This document shows, in pieces, positions 1 through 10,043 of a stretch of 30,046 bases of DNA. Source of the stretch: Gelatoporia subvermispora B (Eukaryota; Basidiomycota; Agaricomycetes; Polyporales; Gelatoporiaceae); contig KB445793.1 of assembly GCA_000320605.2 (NCBI GenBank), forward strand, positions 289,653 through 319,698, read 5' to 3'. The position numbers and the translations under genes are program-made. The notes below the pieces were generated by a model. That model ran no database searches. It was not told where the DNA came from and saw only the letters and a list, made by a program, of their open reading frames with translations. How positions within the stretch are numbered: position 1 is the stretch's first letter; each line of letters starts with the position of its first letter.

Positions 1-377
1 GTGGTCGTCAATATAAGATTGGCACATACTACCGAAACTGAAACTTACCTATCGACGTGGTTGTTCACCTTCTTACCCCAGTACTCTGGATATCTCAGAC
101 AATGTTTCCTGATCGCCTCCGGCTCATCTGGATCCGTAAAGACTGATATTGCGATGTCCCTATAAGAGAGTGTCTTCGACTTCGGTGTGGTGTTAGTTGA
201 GACATTTGACTCCTTGGCCACAGCGACCGATTGCCCGCCACAGATGACATGCCGATCAATGGCCACAGTGGAGAGGTGCTGCAAGATACGCGTCGTGCGC
301 TCGGGTCTGTTGTGCCATGTCTGGCGCGAGTCGGGATCAGTTTCCTTGGCCTCGTCCTTGTCGTTTCGCTTCCCCAT
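1..377 (-). CDS. Hypothetical protein, 5' part only (3' end outside window)
   Basis: I do not recognise this protein. The first in-frame ATG is at 377 and opens a charged stretch (MGKRNDKDEAKETD). The frame can be read further up to 506, but only from a GTG codon. The frame ends near position 45, just after a good donor: the exon finishes with AG at 50-49 and GTAAGT follows at 48-43. The gene therefore probably continues to the left of the window after an intron that starts at 48. A stretch near 160-210 (CTAAC followed by CTCTTATAG on the minus strand) could be the 3' end of a further short intron, so the internal exon structure is uncertain. The readable part is about 110 residues, hydrophilic, with no membrane segment and no motif I can name. 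Its 5' end lies about 560 bp from the nca2 stop codon, on the same strand. Confidence 0.45.
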
Positions 378-939
378 GGGTGAGGAGCGGAAGAGCGACG
401 TGAGGAAACGGAACAGAGATGCGAATGGGGCCAGATTGACTGCGAAGAGGGGGGACGACGGCGTACAGGTTGATATAGTCGATGTTCCTTTCAGCCTCAC
501 CCACACCTCGTGTAGAAGGCGAGGAGCAGGAGGATGCGTGACTGATGTGACAGCTCGGCAAGAGGATGCCGAACAGTTTTTTTGCCCCTATTGTAGGAGC
601 AACTAGGTTCGGCTCACTCCCGGAAACCAAACTTAGGGTTAGGCTTACTCATAGCCGATAGGTACGCGAACTTTCTGGAGCGTTTCACGGATTCTGCTTT
701 TTTCTTGAACGAGCGGAACGACCTATTCGGCTCGGGTTCGTAGATCCCAATGCAGAAGTCCTCGTCGCTTCCATTCTGTTTTACGGTACCGCTCCGGACA
801 GCATCCCAACGCGACAAATGCGATGCTAATCCTTTTCCTACTGTCCGCGCCCCAGCCCAACTGCCCACGTAGTCCGCATTCCCTCCACCTATCCACCAGT
901 GACGACCCGGCACCCCCGCGCGCAGCGCGTAAGCAGAGC
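378..939. other. Intergenic stretch between the left-edge gene and nca2
   Basis: No gene is supported here. It must hold the promoter of the left-edge gene and the 3' flank of nca2. The one distinctive item is a telomere-like motif at 633-643, listed separately. Open frames crossing this stretch on both strands are out-of-frame extensions or antisense readings. Confidence 0.5.
633..643 (+). repeat. Interstitial telomere-like motif
   Basis: The plus strand reads TTAGGGTTAGG, almost two units of the TTAGGG telomere repeat found in most filamentous fungi. It is too short to be a telomere remnant on its own. Such motifs also serve as binding sites for Tbf1/Teb1-type Myb factors in fungal promoters. 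Its position about 255 bp upstream of the left-edge gene's ATG fits a promoter site, but this is inference. Confidence 0.35.
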
Positions 940-3564
940 TCAGAACAACCCCCCGTCGCCCGCCGCGCGCGCCCAGCCCAGCACGCCGCCCCACGAGCGC
1001 CACATGCGGTCGACGACGCGCAGCTTCTCGCGCCGCCCGAGCGCGGGGTCCTCGAGGTCGACCACGTCCTCGAGGAAGCCCTCGCGCAGGCGCGACCCCG
1101 CGGGGAGGCTCCGCACCGCGTATGCGCGCAGGTGCGCGACGGAGAGCAGGAGCAGCCCCGCGGTGAGCGGCGCGATCGGCGCGTCTGCCGCCGCCGGGCG
1201 GGCGTCGTGTGCATGCGCGTGGGAGTGCGGGTGCGGGTGCGCCTCGGGCTGCGAGGTGAGGAGGCGCTCGATGCGTCTGTGTCCCGCCGGGGAAGAAGGG
1301 GCGTTGTCAGCAAGAAACAATCCGGGCGGAGGCGTGACGCACCTCATCGTGAGCCAGACCCGAGCCCGCCGCTTTCGCCCGCCGTACCGCCCGCGCCCAC
1401 GGCCGCCCCTCCACAGGCCGCGCAAGTATCCGCCGAGCGCATATACGACCGCGAGCGACGGTGCGACACCGACGAACGCAAACGTGAGCTCCTGCGACTT
1501 GAGCAGCTTGTCGATGCCTGCCAGGGCTTGATCGATGTCCACCTGGAACATAGCTCAATGCCTGATGCGCCGGAGTACGGGGAAAGCGCGGGACGGACCT
1601 TGGCCTTTTGCACCTGGATGAACAGCGAGCGCAGGAGCGTGCCCGCGACGGCGGACTTGAGCGGGCTCTTGATGTCCTCCTCGTAGATCTGCATCACCGC
1701 CGTGAGGTCCCCGCGCCCGATCTGCTGCGCGAGCGCCGCCATCTGCAGCTCGTCGTACCCCAGCTTCTCCTGCGCGAGCGCGAGCGTCATGCGCTCCAGC
1801 GACTGCCCCACCGCCGGTCAGTCAGCATCACGCACAGGATGAGGAGGGAGACGCACGTCCAGATCGGCGCGGACGCTCTCCCGCGTGATGATCACGCCGT
1901 CCTCGCCGCCCGCGCGCACCGTCTTGACGATCTCGCGCACCGGCTCGAGCAGCCAGCCCTCCCAGAACCCGCGCGCCGTCGCCCACGCGTCGCGCGCCAG
2001 CTCCGCGAGGGACACACGCGACGCGTACGCCGCGCGGAGCGCAAAGAACACGAGCGGCGGCAGCAGCACGAGCTTCGGCCAGGCCCGGACGAGGCGCGAG
2101 GGTCGTTGTAATCTGCGAGCGCGCAGCTCGGCCGTGTGCAGTTCGGCGTGCGCGGGCAGGACCGTGCTTGCAACAATGTACAACACTTCGAGCGCATTTG
2201 TGTCTTTACCCCGCACGACGTCCGCGTTCCCCTCCGTGACAGTCTGCAGCTCCGCGGTGAACGCCCCGAGCTTCTGCACGCCCGCGTCGTGGCGGCCGTC
2301 CTCGAGCGCGGCGGCAAGCGCGCTACGCATGTTCGCGAGCCGGCCGAGCGCCTCTGCGCGCGCGTCGCGGATGCGCTGGAGCTCCTGCTGCTTGTAGCGG
2401 CACTCGCCGCGCGCGAGCTCGACGGGGAGGGACGCGACTGCGAGCGCGGTGCGCAGGACGCCCGCGAGTGACGTCATGCAGGCGCTTAGCGCCGATGCGG
2501 GCGACGCGGCGAAGGTGGAGGTGGAGGGGAAGGAGGCGGCGGAGAACGCGATGCTGTAGGGCTGCGCGTGCAGGTGCGGGAAGAGCGCGACGGTGAGCGC
2601 GTTGGGCCGGAGGGTGTTGCTGGAGGGGAAGAGCCGCCGGAGGGAGGAGGGCGTGAAGAGCGAGGCGTGGAGAGGGATGCCGCGGTTGTGGATGGTGGTC
2701 AGGATGGTTTGTAGGAGCTCTAGAAGGCGCAATGGCAAAGCTGTAGAACTTAGTGAGCATCGTGATCCACGTAAGTTGATAGCAAAGCCCCTAGGAAAGA
2801 TGGGCGTAGACAACTGGCCATTATGAGAGCCTCATCCTGGCTCCCATCCTGACTCCCACATAAGCTTTGCCTCAGTCCTTTCAGCTTGTCGAAGCCAAAG
2901 ACCTCGCTGAAACCGAAGAAAGTCGAGAAAAGAACATGATCGAGCGATCTCGACCTCTCTAACAGCTTTCGAGGGCTTTGCGACTGCAAAGGAGTGTAGG
3001 CGCCAGGAGGTTGAACGCAATATTGCCTCCCAATTGAAGTATTCAGACAGTGGATAGAAACACATCAAGAGTGTGTGGATAAGAGCAAAACGCTTGGAAA
3101 GAGATCGTGTGGACTCGGGAAGGACAACTGAGGCCAGTCGCAGGACAGTCGAGGAAGCAGACCCACATACTCTGCAAGAGATAGTACAACACATTGATAC
3201 GAGACCGCCCGGTATCGTTCCACCATTCTCGTTCCGTTTCCGCGTAGCTCGCCTCTCGCAAGAACGTGTCGAGAGCCTCCGCATACAGCGACACAGCGAC
3301 CTTTCCGAGGACCGCCCTACGCAGAGCCTGCTCCTCCTCGTCTCCCGAGGCAAACGAGCCTGCGCGTTCGTTGCTGTATGTCTGCAGCGTCTCCAGACAT
3401 TCCTTCGCTTCAGAGACGGATAGAGGCTGCGTGAGGCTTAGGAATATGGAGCGCAGGGCTTCGCGGTCGACATGTGCCGTTCCAGGCGGTGTCGGCGGAG
3501 GATTTGTAGGCAAGACAATCTTCGTCGACAGATCAGAATTCAAATCAGATACGAAGGACGACAT
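940..3564 (-). CDS. nca2: Nca2-family mitochondrial membrane protein, complete copy, five exons
   Basis: In yeast, Nca2 is a mitochondrial protein that, with Nca3, influences expression of the mitochondrial ATP6/ATP8 transcript. The exons I infer are 3564-3171, 2740-1857, 1802-1599, 1542-1343 and 1276-940. They join without a frame break to give 672 residues. All introns are GT-AG (430, 54, 56 and 66 nt). Those at 1803-1856 and 1277-1342 have a CTGAC branch sequence. The join YYLLQ/TLPLRLLELLQTI across the long first intron is the expected Nca2 sequence. A hydrophobic segment lies near residues 353-370 (LVLLPPLVFFALRAAY). After it come the family signature SLERMTLALAQEKLGYDE, then EEDIKSPLKSAVAGTLLRSL, then GIDKLLKSQELTF, and a second membrane segment near 515-536. 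The C-terminal exon has a His-rich insert followed by the conserved region ending MWRSWGGVLGW. The start ATG at 3564 has an equivalent in the second copy. Confidence 0.92.
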
Positions 3565-3700
3565 CGTGCATGTTATGCGATTTAGCGAGACGCGCAGGAA
3601 GTAAAGACGAAAGCGCGTCCGAGTCCGCGCCGCTTGCCATTCGCCGCTTCGGCGCTTCCTCCTCGAAGCGTGACGAGACGCGATGCGGAACGATCACGTG
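1588..3700. repeat. Segmental direct duplication, left copy
   Basis: This block matches 13524-15644 in the same orientation. It covers nca2 exons 1-3, introns 1-2, the start of intron 3 and about 135 bp upstream of the ATG. The three exons have identical lengths in both copies (394, 884 and 204 nt). The introns differ by +8 and -9 nt, and substitutions are few. Similarity starts at GCGGGACGGACC inside intron 3 and fades after CGATCACGTG. Confidence 0.95.
2741..3170 (-). other. Unusually long intron 1 of nca2
   Basis: The donor is GTATGT, directly after the codon series for YYLLQ plus one base. The acceptor is CTACAG before the bases that complete TLPLRLL. At 430 nt it is about seven times longer than the other introns of this gene. 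Open frames inside it (for example around 2832-3353) are not supported, because splicing across the whole interval restores the known Nca2 sequence. The second copy has the same intron (14685-15105) with a 9-nt deletion. Confidence 0.8.
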
Positions 3701-4045
3701 CTGGATCGGCCAGCCCTGCTCGAGGCCCCACGGATGTTCCTAACTTGTTCTGTCGTTGACAGGCTGTGCTGCGCCGTGATTGGCCGGGACGAAGCGCCCG
3801 CGACGAGCGTCTGTCCGCCGCGACGCGCGCGACTTGTGCTCGACGCACGCGACTTGTGCTCGACGCGCGATGGTCTGTGCTCGGCGCGCGATGGTCTGTG
3901 CTCGACGCGCGATTGCTGCTCTCGCTCTGTCTGTGCGTGTGCGTGTGCGAACGCTGCCATATGCGGCACTGACGATGCGACCCAGCAATAAATACGAGAG
4001 ATAGTGCATGTTTTGGCAAGTATAGAACACTATGGTCTCTTCCCT
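3701..4045. other. Intergenic stretch upstream of nca2 copy 1
   Basis: No gene is supported. The stretch is GC-rich and contains the short tandem repeat at 3831-3912. It lies beyond the end of the duplicated block, so the two nca2 copies have different distal promoters from here on. Confidence 0.5.
3831..3912 (+). repeat. Minisatellite, four units of 20-21 bp
   Basis: Four head-to-tail units lie at 3831-3850, 3851-3870, 3871-3891 and 3892-3912. The first two begin GACTTGTGCTCGACGC, the last two TGGTCTGTGCTCGRCGC. Units 1-2 and 3-4 form two subtypes, which suggests stepwise duplication of pairs. Simple Arg-Ala-Ser-rich frames can be read through it on both strands, but they only reflect the repeat. 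Confidence 0.85.
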
Positions 4046-6096
4046 TCACGCTGTGCCCCTCGCCCGCCCGCACTGCTCGTCTCGCCCTCTCGTCGCTCGC
4101 TCGCCTCTGGCTGGCATCGATACGCTCGACGCTCGGCACCCTACAATCGCCCTCGACGCTGTTTCTGACCGCGCACTCGTCGCACGCCGCCCGCCACATC
4201 TGCGCGAGTCCGCGTCTGCGGTGCGCGTCGACGCTCGCTGCATGTCTTCAAGACGCTCCAAACGGAAGGCTTACCTGCCCGCGACCGTCTCTGGCCGCCG
4301 CCGAAACCCGTTTCTGCAAGTCCATCGCGCCCGTCTAGCCGCCCCGCCCGGAACCCACCAACATGCCGCGGTGCACGCACCTCTGAGACGCAGCGTTGGC
4401 GCTGCGCACGACCGTACCGTGCCGGGCCGCTGAATCGACTTTGGCATGTCCAACGCGCCCCGCCCAGACCGCCAAATGTACGCGCTGCATGCGTTTCTGG
4501 GGCTCTCACAGTCGATTCTGCGAACGGAGAGCTCACCGGCGCGCCGCCGCTCGATTCGGGTCTTGCCAGTTCGCCGCGCCGCTGGGCTTGTGCAACACAC
4601 CGACGCCATCACTACGTGGGCCGCCGTTGCGCGCTCACTCCGGACCCCACGACCGCCAGGGTCGACTTTGCACGCCCCCGACGGGACGCGTCTGTGGAGC
4701 CCAGTCAGCACCGCACGACCCCGGGCTGGAACGAACGGAGAACTCACCTGACCGCGACCGCCCGCCGCTCGACGGATCGTCTGCGCAGCAGAAACCGCCA
4801 AAGCTGTGCGCGCGCCGATGCCGACGCCGACGCCGACGCCGACGTACGCGCTCGATAGCCGCCGCCAGCGCTGCGAGACGCAAAGTTTGGTCAGCACCCG
4901 ACGCCCTGACAGGACAACGCTGCGCGCAAGGAGCCCGCCGCCGCACCTGGGGACCCGCCGACCTACGTCTACGACCGCCGAGCTGCCGCCCGAGCGAGCG
5001 AGCGGAATCGGAGAGTCGACGCTCGGGAGTTGAAGAGTCGACGCCGGCCCGCCAACTTGTGCGACGAGCTGATCGCCTGGGGATGGCATTGGCGGTACGA
5101 GCGGCGTGGCGCGACGGGCGGTGGATGGACAGAGGTCGCGCCCGCGCACATGTACATGTACGTGTCCACATCGTACGAATTGCGAGCTGAATAATGGATT
5201 TGTCCCCCCGCGGTCTGTTGCCGCGCGGAGCAGGCAGTCTACGGCGCAGACCAGGTGGTCGCGTCTCGCGGCGCCCGGGGCGCTAGAAGATGACAAGCCC
5301 GAGTCAGCCACCGAGAACTTGCAGCCAGATCCGGGGACGCACCTCGCAGGCGCAGCGAGAGGCGGGCGGGCGAGCGGGCGACCGCCGAGACGCAGGAACC
5401 GCGAAACCGCGAAACCGCCAAGGCCGCGAGCCCGCCCGCCCGCCGGCCGCAAAACCGCGTACTTTCGCACCCACGGGAGGACACTAGAAAACGACGAGAA
5501 CAACGAGCAACAACTCAGCATCCGCAGCACGCAAATGCAGCAACAGCCCGGAACGTACCTGATTGGCGCCGCGGGAATGCGAAGGCGGGTCTGCCCAGCA
5601 CGCGTTCGTGCTGGCCTGTGGCTCGCGAGGTAGGCACCGCTAGGGCAGGGAGGGCGGGGCCGCGAGCCCGCTCCCGAGACGCGAGGGGGACTGCTGAGCC
5701 GCCGGTCCGCCGAGACGGAGAATCCGCGAGACCGCCAAGCCGCCAAAATAGCGCGCCCCCCGCCGCCGCCACGCTCGCGCCTTCGCGAATCGGCCTCCAC
5801 TAGGACACTGCAAGACAACAACAAGGAGCAGCAACGAGCCAGCACCCGCGGTGCGCAAATCAAGCTGGAACCCGGGGCGTACCTGGTCGGCGGCGAACGA
5901 GAACGAGAACGAGAACGTGCTGTACCGCGGCTTGCGAGGCAGAAACCGCCAGGACAGAGGCGTCGGGACCGCGAGCCCACCGCCTGCGCCCGCGCCCACG
6001 TCCGGCCCTCGGGAAGCAAGGGGAAACCAAGGGCGAGCGAGGAGAGAGTGGCCCGAGCACGTGCAACTCGGGCGCTGTTGCGTCGAATTCAGCCAA
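4046..6096 (-). CDS. Candidate repetitive multi-exon gene built from homologous exon-intron cassettes (5' end unresolved)
   Basis: I do not recognise a protein family. On the minus strand a series of GT-AG introns with CTGAC-like branch sequences can be placed at 5808-5882, 5484-5558, 5283-5342, 4871-4946, 4692-4747, 4497-4536 and 4216-4274. The exons between them are 5559-5807, 5343-5483, 4947-5282, 4748-4870, 4537-4691, 4275-4496 and 4046-4215. They join in one frame of about 466 codons without a stop and end at a TGA at 4046. Four consecutive exons have lengths divisible by three, and the first four donors all fall after AG in the same phase. Several introns and exon starts are clearly related to each other (the TTGGCGGTTT motif recurs). 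The predicted product is rich in Arg, Ala, Gly and Ser. The region is very GC-rich, so long open frames are less surprising, and an unspliced frame is also open. It could be a repetitive protein gene, a spliced non-coding RNA or a decayed array. Confidence 0.3.
4814..4844 (+). repeat. GCCGAC hexanucleotide repeat
   Basis: About five units of GCCGAY lie in a row. In the minus-strand cassette frame this lies in the exon at 4748-4870 and would encode an Ala-Ser run; in an alternative frame it reads Val-Gly. Confidence 0.8.
5897..5919 (+). repeat. GAGAAC hexanucleotide repeat
   Basis: Nearly four units of GAACGA lie just upstream, in minus-strand sense, of the donor at 5882. In the minus-strand cassette frame this gives an alternating Arg-Ser run directly before the splice site. 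Confidence 0.8.
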
Positions 6097-7544
6097 GGTG
6101 ACCGGAGCGGGATGATGAATGATGCGCCGTGGACGTCGGCGGGCGGACGCTCGGGCTCGGACGACAGGATGGAGGGCGGTGGGCACGGGCAGCCCGCAGA
6201 GAACCCGTGGGGATAGCACGGGATGCATCTTGTCGGAGAATCGGCTGCTAGGAGAGTGCGAGTGCACGGGCGGGGGACGCGCCTATACGAGTCGATGCCA
6301 GTTCTGCGCGCGCTGGTCGAGCTTCGGAAGAGCTCGGCCGGCGCGGGATACCTGCTAACTATCTATCGTGTCAGAGTAGGACCCACAGAAAATGACATCG
6401 GAATGGACATACCAGAGGCCGGGGATGCTCGGGCGCATGAATGGTCTGCAGCGACGCTTCGACGTTGGCGGCCGCCGAGCATCACAGAACTGGTGAAAGT
6501 TCGCACGCGCGCGCGCGCGAGGGGATGGCGAGAGTTGAATGGTCGGCGACGTGATCGTCTTCGGCGGTGCTTTCCGGGACTGCCATTGCCATCGAAGAAA
6601 TCGCCAGAGGCTGCCTCGCCGAAACCGCAGAGATTGAGGCACACCACGGACGATCGTCATGCGCGAGTGCGAGTGCGAGCATGTCGTAAACGTCGACGAG
6701 GGCTCGGCATACGCGACGGTCGAGCTTTGGACGGGCGGGCGAGCGCGGGTCCCTCGGTGGGTATCTGCAAACTGACATGCTGTTACACCAGAGCTCACAG
6801 GATATCGAAACGAGAACGAACGTACCAAAGAGTGACACATCGCGCGCACGCGGGTCGTCGCGCTGCAACAGCGCCACGTCCGCGGTGTCCCAACATTGGC
6901 GGGCGAGCTGTATCGAACCCGCGCGAGTTCGCACACGACGGATTGACGGTGGCTACTGGTCAAACGTGCAGTCGCCGCGAAGAAACCGCCGGCGATGACC
7001 TCCTCGAGACCGTGGAGACGGAAGCACGAATCCGTGAGGCGCCGTGCGTGCCGTAGCATCTGACACGGCGTGGACGACATCGCTGAGACCGGCGTCACAA
7101 GGAGGGCGATCGAGGGAGAATAATTCGAAAGTGTGGGCTTGGGGGCGCGTCGAGCTGAGAGTTGCCGCGTCGAGAGATATGGCCCGTACGAGGGCCGGGA
7201 AGACCGCCTCGGGGGACAAGGTGCCAGCCGCGGGATGGATACGACGTCTTGTACACGGTGTTATCGAGGACGCAGCTCCACGGATGCCTGCCCCGCGCGC
7301 CTTTATTGTCAGAGGACGACAATGCCGCTCTGGCACCGTCGGGGGCAGCTGACATCAAGGTGGGTGTTCTGGCGTCGAATAAGGCATGTCAGCACAGGTA
7401 GTAATCAGAAATAATGCAGAACATACCGCGCGTGGTGCAGCAAAGGGCCTCGGGGGTTCTGAACGAACGCGGGCTGTGCTCGCAAACCCCAGCTCGTGGG
7501 CATGTTTGATATCGAAGAAGGTCCGGAGCCGAGGGCCACGCGTC
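6097..7544. other. GC-rich stretch, no recognised gene, minus-strand splice signals
   Basis: No protein family is visible. Minus-strand intron-like units occur at 6765-6825 (GTACGT to TTTGCAG, 61 nt) and 7369-7426 (GTATGT, then GCTGAC, then CGCCAG, 58 nt). The CGGTTTCT-type word of the cassette array recurs near 6600 and 6985 on the minus strand. The array or its transcript may therefore extend upstream into this stretch. A short alternating CG run lies near 6504-6518. The long plus-strand frame at 6223-7056 is probably a by-product of the base composition. Confidence 0.35.
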
Positions 7545-8349
7545 CTAGCGGGCGCGTGCTGGGGCCCGCCGTCCGCTTTCGAATCTTGACGGGCGCGTGA
7601 TCCACGTCGATTTGTGACCGCGTACACTGCAGTCGGGTGTGAACCGGGGAGCAGAGTCTTCGAATGTTTTACACAAAGTCTTGCGACGCGGAACACCGCT
7701 GCGTAGCGTGTGGTCGCGGCTGACTCGCTTTGGATTCCGTGCCAGCCAAGGTTTCTTTCTGCATGAAAAGAGGACGCGAGCATCATCGCAAGTCCGAATC
7801 GCGACACGGGTCTACACACCTCGTCATCTGGATTAGATTGTCCCCCGCGCGCTGTGCAGACAAATGTCGAGGAATCAGGATGATCGGCGCGTGATCGCGT
7901 CGATCGTGTAAGTCGCCAGCTTGGTGGCCTTCAACGAGGATGCGTGATGCCGCACGCGCGTCGAAGACGAGCGCGACGAGCGGCCCGTCCCGGACCACTG
8001 CGGCCAGTAGTGTCGCCAGTAGTGGCTGGCGCCGCCGCGGGTTCATTCGTTTCCTCAACACGATCCTGCAGCCCGCAGCCCACACGGCGTGCTGTTGTGC
8101 GCAGCACGGAACGGCGAGTCCTCTCGTTTCGATTGCGGCAACGTATCGGAGCACCTGTGGGTGGAACAGATCAGCACGAATCCTTCACCAGAAGTCGACA
8201 CTTACTGACACGTCAGCCAGATCCTCCATGAAGGTGCACATACACAAGCCGACGCGAGCGGCGAGAGAGAAGCGATTGACAGGCTGCGAGCAAGAATGAG
8301 GAGGGGGATGGAGGGATGCGAGAGAGAACGGTATGGGACTTGTAGACAT
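7545..8349 (-). CDS. Hypothetical protein, three-exon model
   Basis: I do not recognise this protein with confidence. An ATG at 8349 opens 48 codons that end at a donor GTAAGT (intron 8155-8205, 51 nt, branch GCTGAT, acceptor CCCACAG). The next exon starts exactly where a 123-codon open frame begins (8154). It can be read to a stop at 7783, or spliced at GTGTGT (intron 7759-7819) to a third exon ending at a TAG at 7545. The three-exon version is 230 residues, all in frame. The middle exon has a hydrophobic stretch (LLATLLAAVVRDGPLVALVF) that resembles a membrane helix preceded by an Arg-rich loop. That pattern is seen in basidiomycete seven-helix proteins, but the match is weak. It may be a remnant, or the 5' part of a longer transcript that includes the cassette array downstream. 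Confidence 0.3.
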
Positions 8350-9790
8350 GGCAGCTCCGTAGTTACATATGTCTGAATTTGCCAGCGGGTCGCGGCAAAA
8401 CCAGCGCACTGGAAGTCTGGAATTTACACCTGCAACGGCACTGATCTTACGTAGATAACACGCTGAAGACACATCACAAGGCACTGGCAACAGTACATTC
8501 TCACACGGGTCAGATCCCCGAGTCCCGACAGTTAGCTATGTGGACTTGCAGCCTCTTGGATATTCTGTCAAAGTTCTAACAAATTGTTCCCAACTCTGAC
8601 ATATCAGAGACTGCTGAATATTTACTGAGAGAACATTATTTGGTGAATGTTGAGTATCACTTCTCTGCGAACAGCGTGACATAATCACATCGTGGCTCTC
8701 ACCCTTCAAAACCATCAGCTTATATCGGCATACCCAAAACTCGGCCCGACATCACATCGTAATGTCGTCTGACATGCCGGACTTGGCAAGCAACCTGCCA
8801 ATTCAGGCACTTTGCAAGGCGCCAGCATGCAGATCCAGATTTTAGTATGTCCCTCTAACACGCTCATGCTCGTTCAAAGAACTTACCCTGTTTATATATT
8901 GCAAAATGGAGCATTGCAGGACGAGCACGGAAGATAACCAAAGTGATGGCCATTATCAGAGGACGCGACGGAGATAAGATCCCGCAGATAGAGCTTATCA
9001 GCCCACGTGAGCCCCAGATCTTAGATAACCAGCCACCGGCTGGCGGCCACAGAGCCTTCTCGTTGAGCAATGAGCATCGAACATGTATATATCATTCCGC
9101 AAACTATGTTTGAAGTATCTGACAATTGCTGGAACACTATAGAGGTGTGCAAGGACTGTGCTGGACTGCAAGATCTCGCAACACAGAATACAACTCTTGG
9201 CAAAACCATGTTTTCATAGTGCACTGTCTGCTCGGCATCTCTAAGTTCGAGGCTTGATTCCATCTCAAAACAACTCAATATCCCAATGTGCTGCTTTCGT
9301 TTTCTCACCTCGTTCACATACCGAAACCTCGAACTCTGAGACATTTGCTGAAAACTTGCAAAAATGCGGAGCATTGTCAGAACAATGACTTGGTGGTATC
9401 TCGATGCATTTTCCGTGTTCCGCAACTCCGAACCCAACAGAATGGACCAGTGAACCGTTGGTAGGGCCTCTTCGGCCCTGGAGCATGCTAAGACAGGTCC
9501 ATTTTGATGGGCAGACGCATTTCACATCCTCTGGTTCTCAGAAACACCTCCGACAACAGATTCGGCCTTCCAAGCTCTCCTCCACCCCCTCGTACACACG
9601 GTACTCGCATCGGACTGCACAACCATCCTGCCACATGTCCATCAATGACGTGAGAGCCAGCTTTCCCACCGCTTATGCGTAACATTCACATCACCGCCCA
9701 GCAACGGCCGTCATTCTCAAGGTCCCGGATGTTCTTCGTACGTTTTGCTGTTCTCTTGAAACATCGCGGGCGGGACCTCGACTTGTCCCC
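8350..9790. other. Stretch without a supported gene
   Basis: Base composition is more balanced here than in the flanking GC-rich part. On the minus strand, short open frames (8864-9070 and 9021-9437) overlap in a region with splice-like signals, including a good donor GTAAGT at about 8886-8881. Hydrophobic pieces such as LIMAITLVIFRARPAML suggest a decayed or highly intron-split membrane protein gene. I could not build a continuous model and see no family motif. Confidence 0.35.
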
Positions 9791-9797
9791 CGTTGAA

Positions 9798-9886
9798 ATT
9801 GGTCGGCGCAGCAGGATAGCATACACTATTGGTCAGTTGATGGTCGGGTCACATGGTGAGAATGCCACCGAAGAAATCTATAAAAG
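9798..9886 (+). promoter_or_regulatory. Core promoter: two inverted CCAAT boxes and a TATA box
   Basis: ATTGG (inverted CCAAT) is present at 9798-9802 and 9828-9832, and TATAAAAG at 9879-9886. The spacing is that of a fungal RNA polymerase II promoter. It is followed from about 9915 by a pyrimidine-rich leader (CTTCCACTCATCCCCCCTTC), typical of well-expressed fungal genes, and then by the ATG at 10044. Confidence 0.6.
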
Positions 9887-10043
9887 CTGCCTTGTACGAA
9901 GCAGCTAAGCAACATCTTCGGGCTTCCACTCATCCCCCCTTCCCTCGTCTGTCGGCTGCCTCACCCTTGTACTTTCTCTCATCCTGATTCCGGCTTCAGT
10001 ACTCCCTTGGCACGTCTTCCATCCTACGCTTCCCGGACTTGCA

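Noticed and set aside
823..1686. Long plus-strand frames of 210-287 codons opposite nca2
   Set aside because: They are antisense to a recognised Nca2 coding region and reflect the high GC content.
2832..3353. Minus-strand frame linking nca2 exon 1 to sequence inside intron 1
   Set aside because: Direct splicing from 3171 to 2740 gives the expected Nca2 sequence YYLLQTLPLRLLELL; the intermediate frame matches nothing in the family.
4396..5190. Plus-strand 264-codon frame in the cassette array
   Set aside because: It is on the strand without consistent splice signals and has no recognisable sequence. It is probably a composition effect.
4271..6019. A 582-codon uninterrupted minus-strand frame taken as one single-exon protein
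   Set aside because: It runs through several well-formed introns, begins only with TTG and is almost pure Arg-Ala-Gly-Ser-rich sequence. The spliced cassette reading explains the same DNA better.
9460..9485. Hairpin GGGCCTCTTCGGCCC as a terminator
   Set aside because: Bacterial-style terminators do not apply to this nuclear fungal DNA and no gene ends here.
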